DNA of 64,000 nt from NCBI RefSeq assembly GCF_901933205.1, contig NC_044601.1:34386352-34450351 (forward strand), given 5' to 3'. Under the pieces are notes generated by a model. It had not been told where the DNA came from. It was given only the letters and a program-made list of their open reading frames with translations, and ran no database searches. The first letter of the stretch is position 1, and each line of letters starts with the position of its first letter. Shown piece by piece: positions 63,119-64,000 of this stretch. Source of the DNA: Camarhynchus parvulus. Taxonomy: Eukaryota; Chordata; Aves; Passeriformes; Thraupidae. A program made the position numbers and the translations under genes.

Positions 63119-64000
63119 GTGGACAAATCTCTTTTATTTTAGCTCGGTGCCCAAAGGCAGAACATAAGAGCAGAGAAACACCAGACAAGAAAGAATAAAC
63201 GAGACTCTTTTTTTGCTCAAGGTCTTGGGTCAAATCGGGTTTTTAATCTTTTTGACATTCTTGATATAAAACAAAAAAAAAACCCAGTTTATTTCTCCTT
63301 GCACAAAAAGCAGTTAAACATTTCTTGCCAGTATATGGACTGTTGCTCAAAAAAAGCACTTTATTTTGGTCACCATGCTCCTCTGCCATATTTTACTAAT
63401 GATGTTTCATTCATTTTTCTCCAATGACAGGGAAAATCTGAAAGTGACTTTGAAGGATAGTGGCCTTTATTAGTTCAGTATTTCTGCTATCAATGCAGTG
63501 CTGCTGCGATGAGAGTATTGCACTTTGATGAGTAAAGGTAGATGAAAGGAATGTGATTTAAAATTTTAGTGTCTTTTTAGGAGAAGATTGAAATGCCTAT
63601 GGATTAAAAGAATAATGTCTTTAGTTCAGTCAGATTGTGCTTTTAGAAGTAGAAAGGTAAAGAAGGCTTGACATCCTCTACTTGTTCTCCTACTTCCACA
63701 TTTATTGCAATTTTTTAATCTAAAAACAACTAAAACATTTAGCCTCAAAATAACAAAACAGGTTTTTTTAGGTGGAGCAAAGGTGATGTTTATGTCAGAG
63801 AGTAGCTAGTTTCTGCGCTCTTCAGATCTCTGGCTGAATTCTGCTACCACAAGAAACTGTGCAATAATATAGGAAAAATAATATTGAGTAACAGTAAAAC
63901 TGCAACACATATCAGAATAATGAGATCCTTACCACAAAATTTTACAGTCTTGAAAAAAGGGTGATAAAAAAATAAAGGATTCAGAACATAGATATGATAA

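Larger units (their letters stand above)
57196..64000. other. Unique AT-rich DNA to the window end
   Basis: About 6.8 kb with no recognisable LINE, LTR or gene. It holds a (TG)n run (62366-62388) and an 11-base-arm inverted repeat (63095-63118). The longest frame is 95 codons (57743-58030), with no known domain. Confidence 0.55.

Noticed and set aside
1..64000. CRISPR arrays, operons, insertion sequences or other prokaryotic systems
   Set aside because: No regularly spaced repeats and no dense coding; the repeats present are avian LINE, SINE and ERV families.

Overview
The window looks like nuclear DNA of a bird, most likely a songbird (passerine). The base composition is AT-rich. No long open reading frame, operon, ribosome binding site or other prokaryotic gene structure is present. 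The interspersed repeats are the bird set: 5'-truncated CR1 LINEs ending in the ATTCTATGAT-type 3' tail, LTRs of avian ERVL, ERVK and ERV1-like retroviruses, and one SINE with a tRNA-Ile head and a CR1-like tail. That SINE architecture (TguSINE1-like) is, to my knowledge, confined to passerines and is the best clue to the host. Species, chromosome and neighbouring genes cannot be read from this window.

Layout. 1-5407: unique AT-rich DNA. 5408-5999: ERVL-type solo LTR. 7454-7810: long pure pyrimidine tract made of two microsatellites. 9064-10131: repeat cluster of tRNA-Ile SINE, LTR and ERVL LTR fragment. 10132-19299: mostly unique DNA. 19300-19575: CR1. 22605-23126: ERVL-type solo LTR. 24310-24800: CR1. 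25740-27699: internally deleted ERVK provirus with both LTRs, a polypurine tract, a gag-start remnant and a perfect 6-bp target duplication. 27700-39398: mostly unique DNA with small tandem repeats and a less AT-rich block of unknown nature at about 33600-34190. 39399-39971: ERVL-type LTR. 42279-46440: repeat-dense zone with CR1, LTR, ERVL LTR fragment and an old CR1. 48951-49735: GC-rich ERVK-type solo LTR with a 6-bp target duplication. 54740-55096: ERV1-like LTR with TATA box and AATAAA. 56004-57195: CR1 on the minus strand interrupted by a second CR1 on the plus strand. 57196-64000: unique DNA.

No protein-coding gene can be supported. Every open frame is short (170 codons or fewer), and the longest lie in microsatellite, CR1 or LTR sequence. 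A few stretches between good splice-site-like sequences stay open in one frame (2764-2898, 11939-11965, 13768-13836, 15391 onward). They are recorded as weak candidates only. The region is best read as a gene desert or the inside of a very large intron. The elements are independent insertions rather than parts of one system. I found no convincing new biological system; the most informative items are the SINE, the deleted ERVK provirus, the nested CR1 pair and the polypyrimidine tract.
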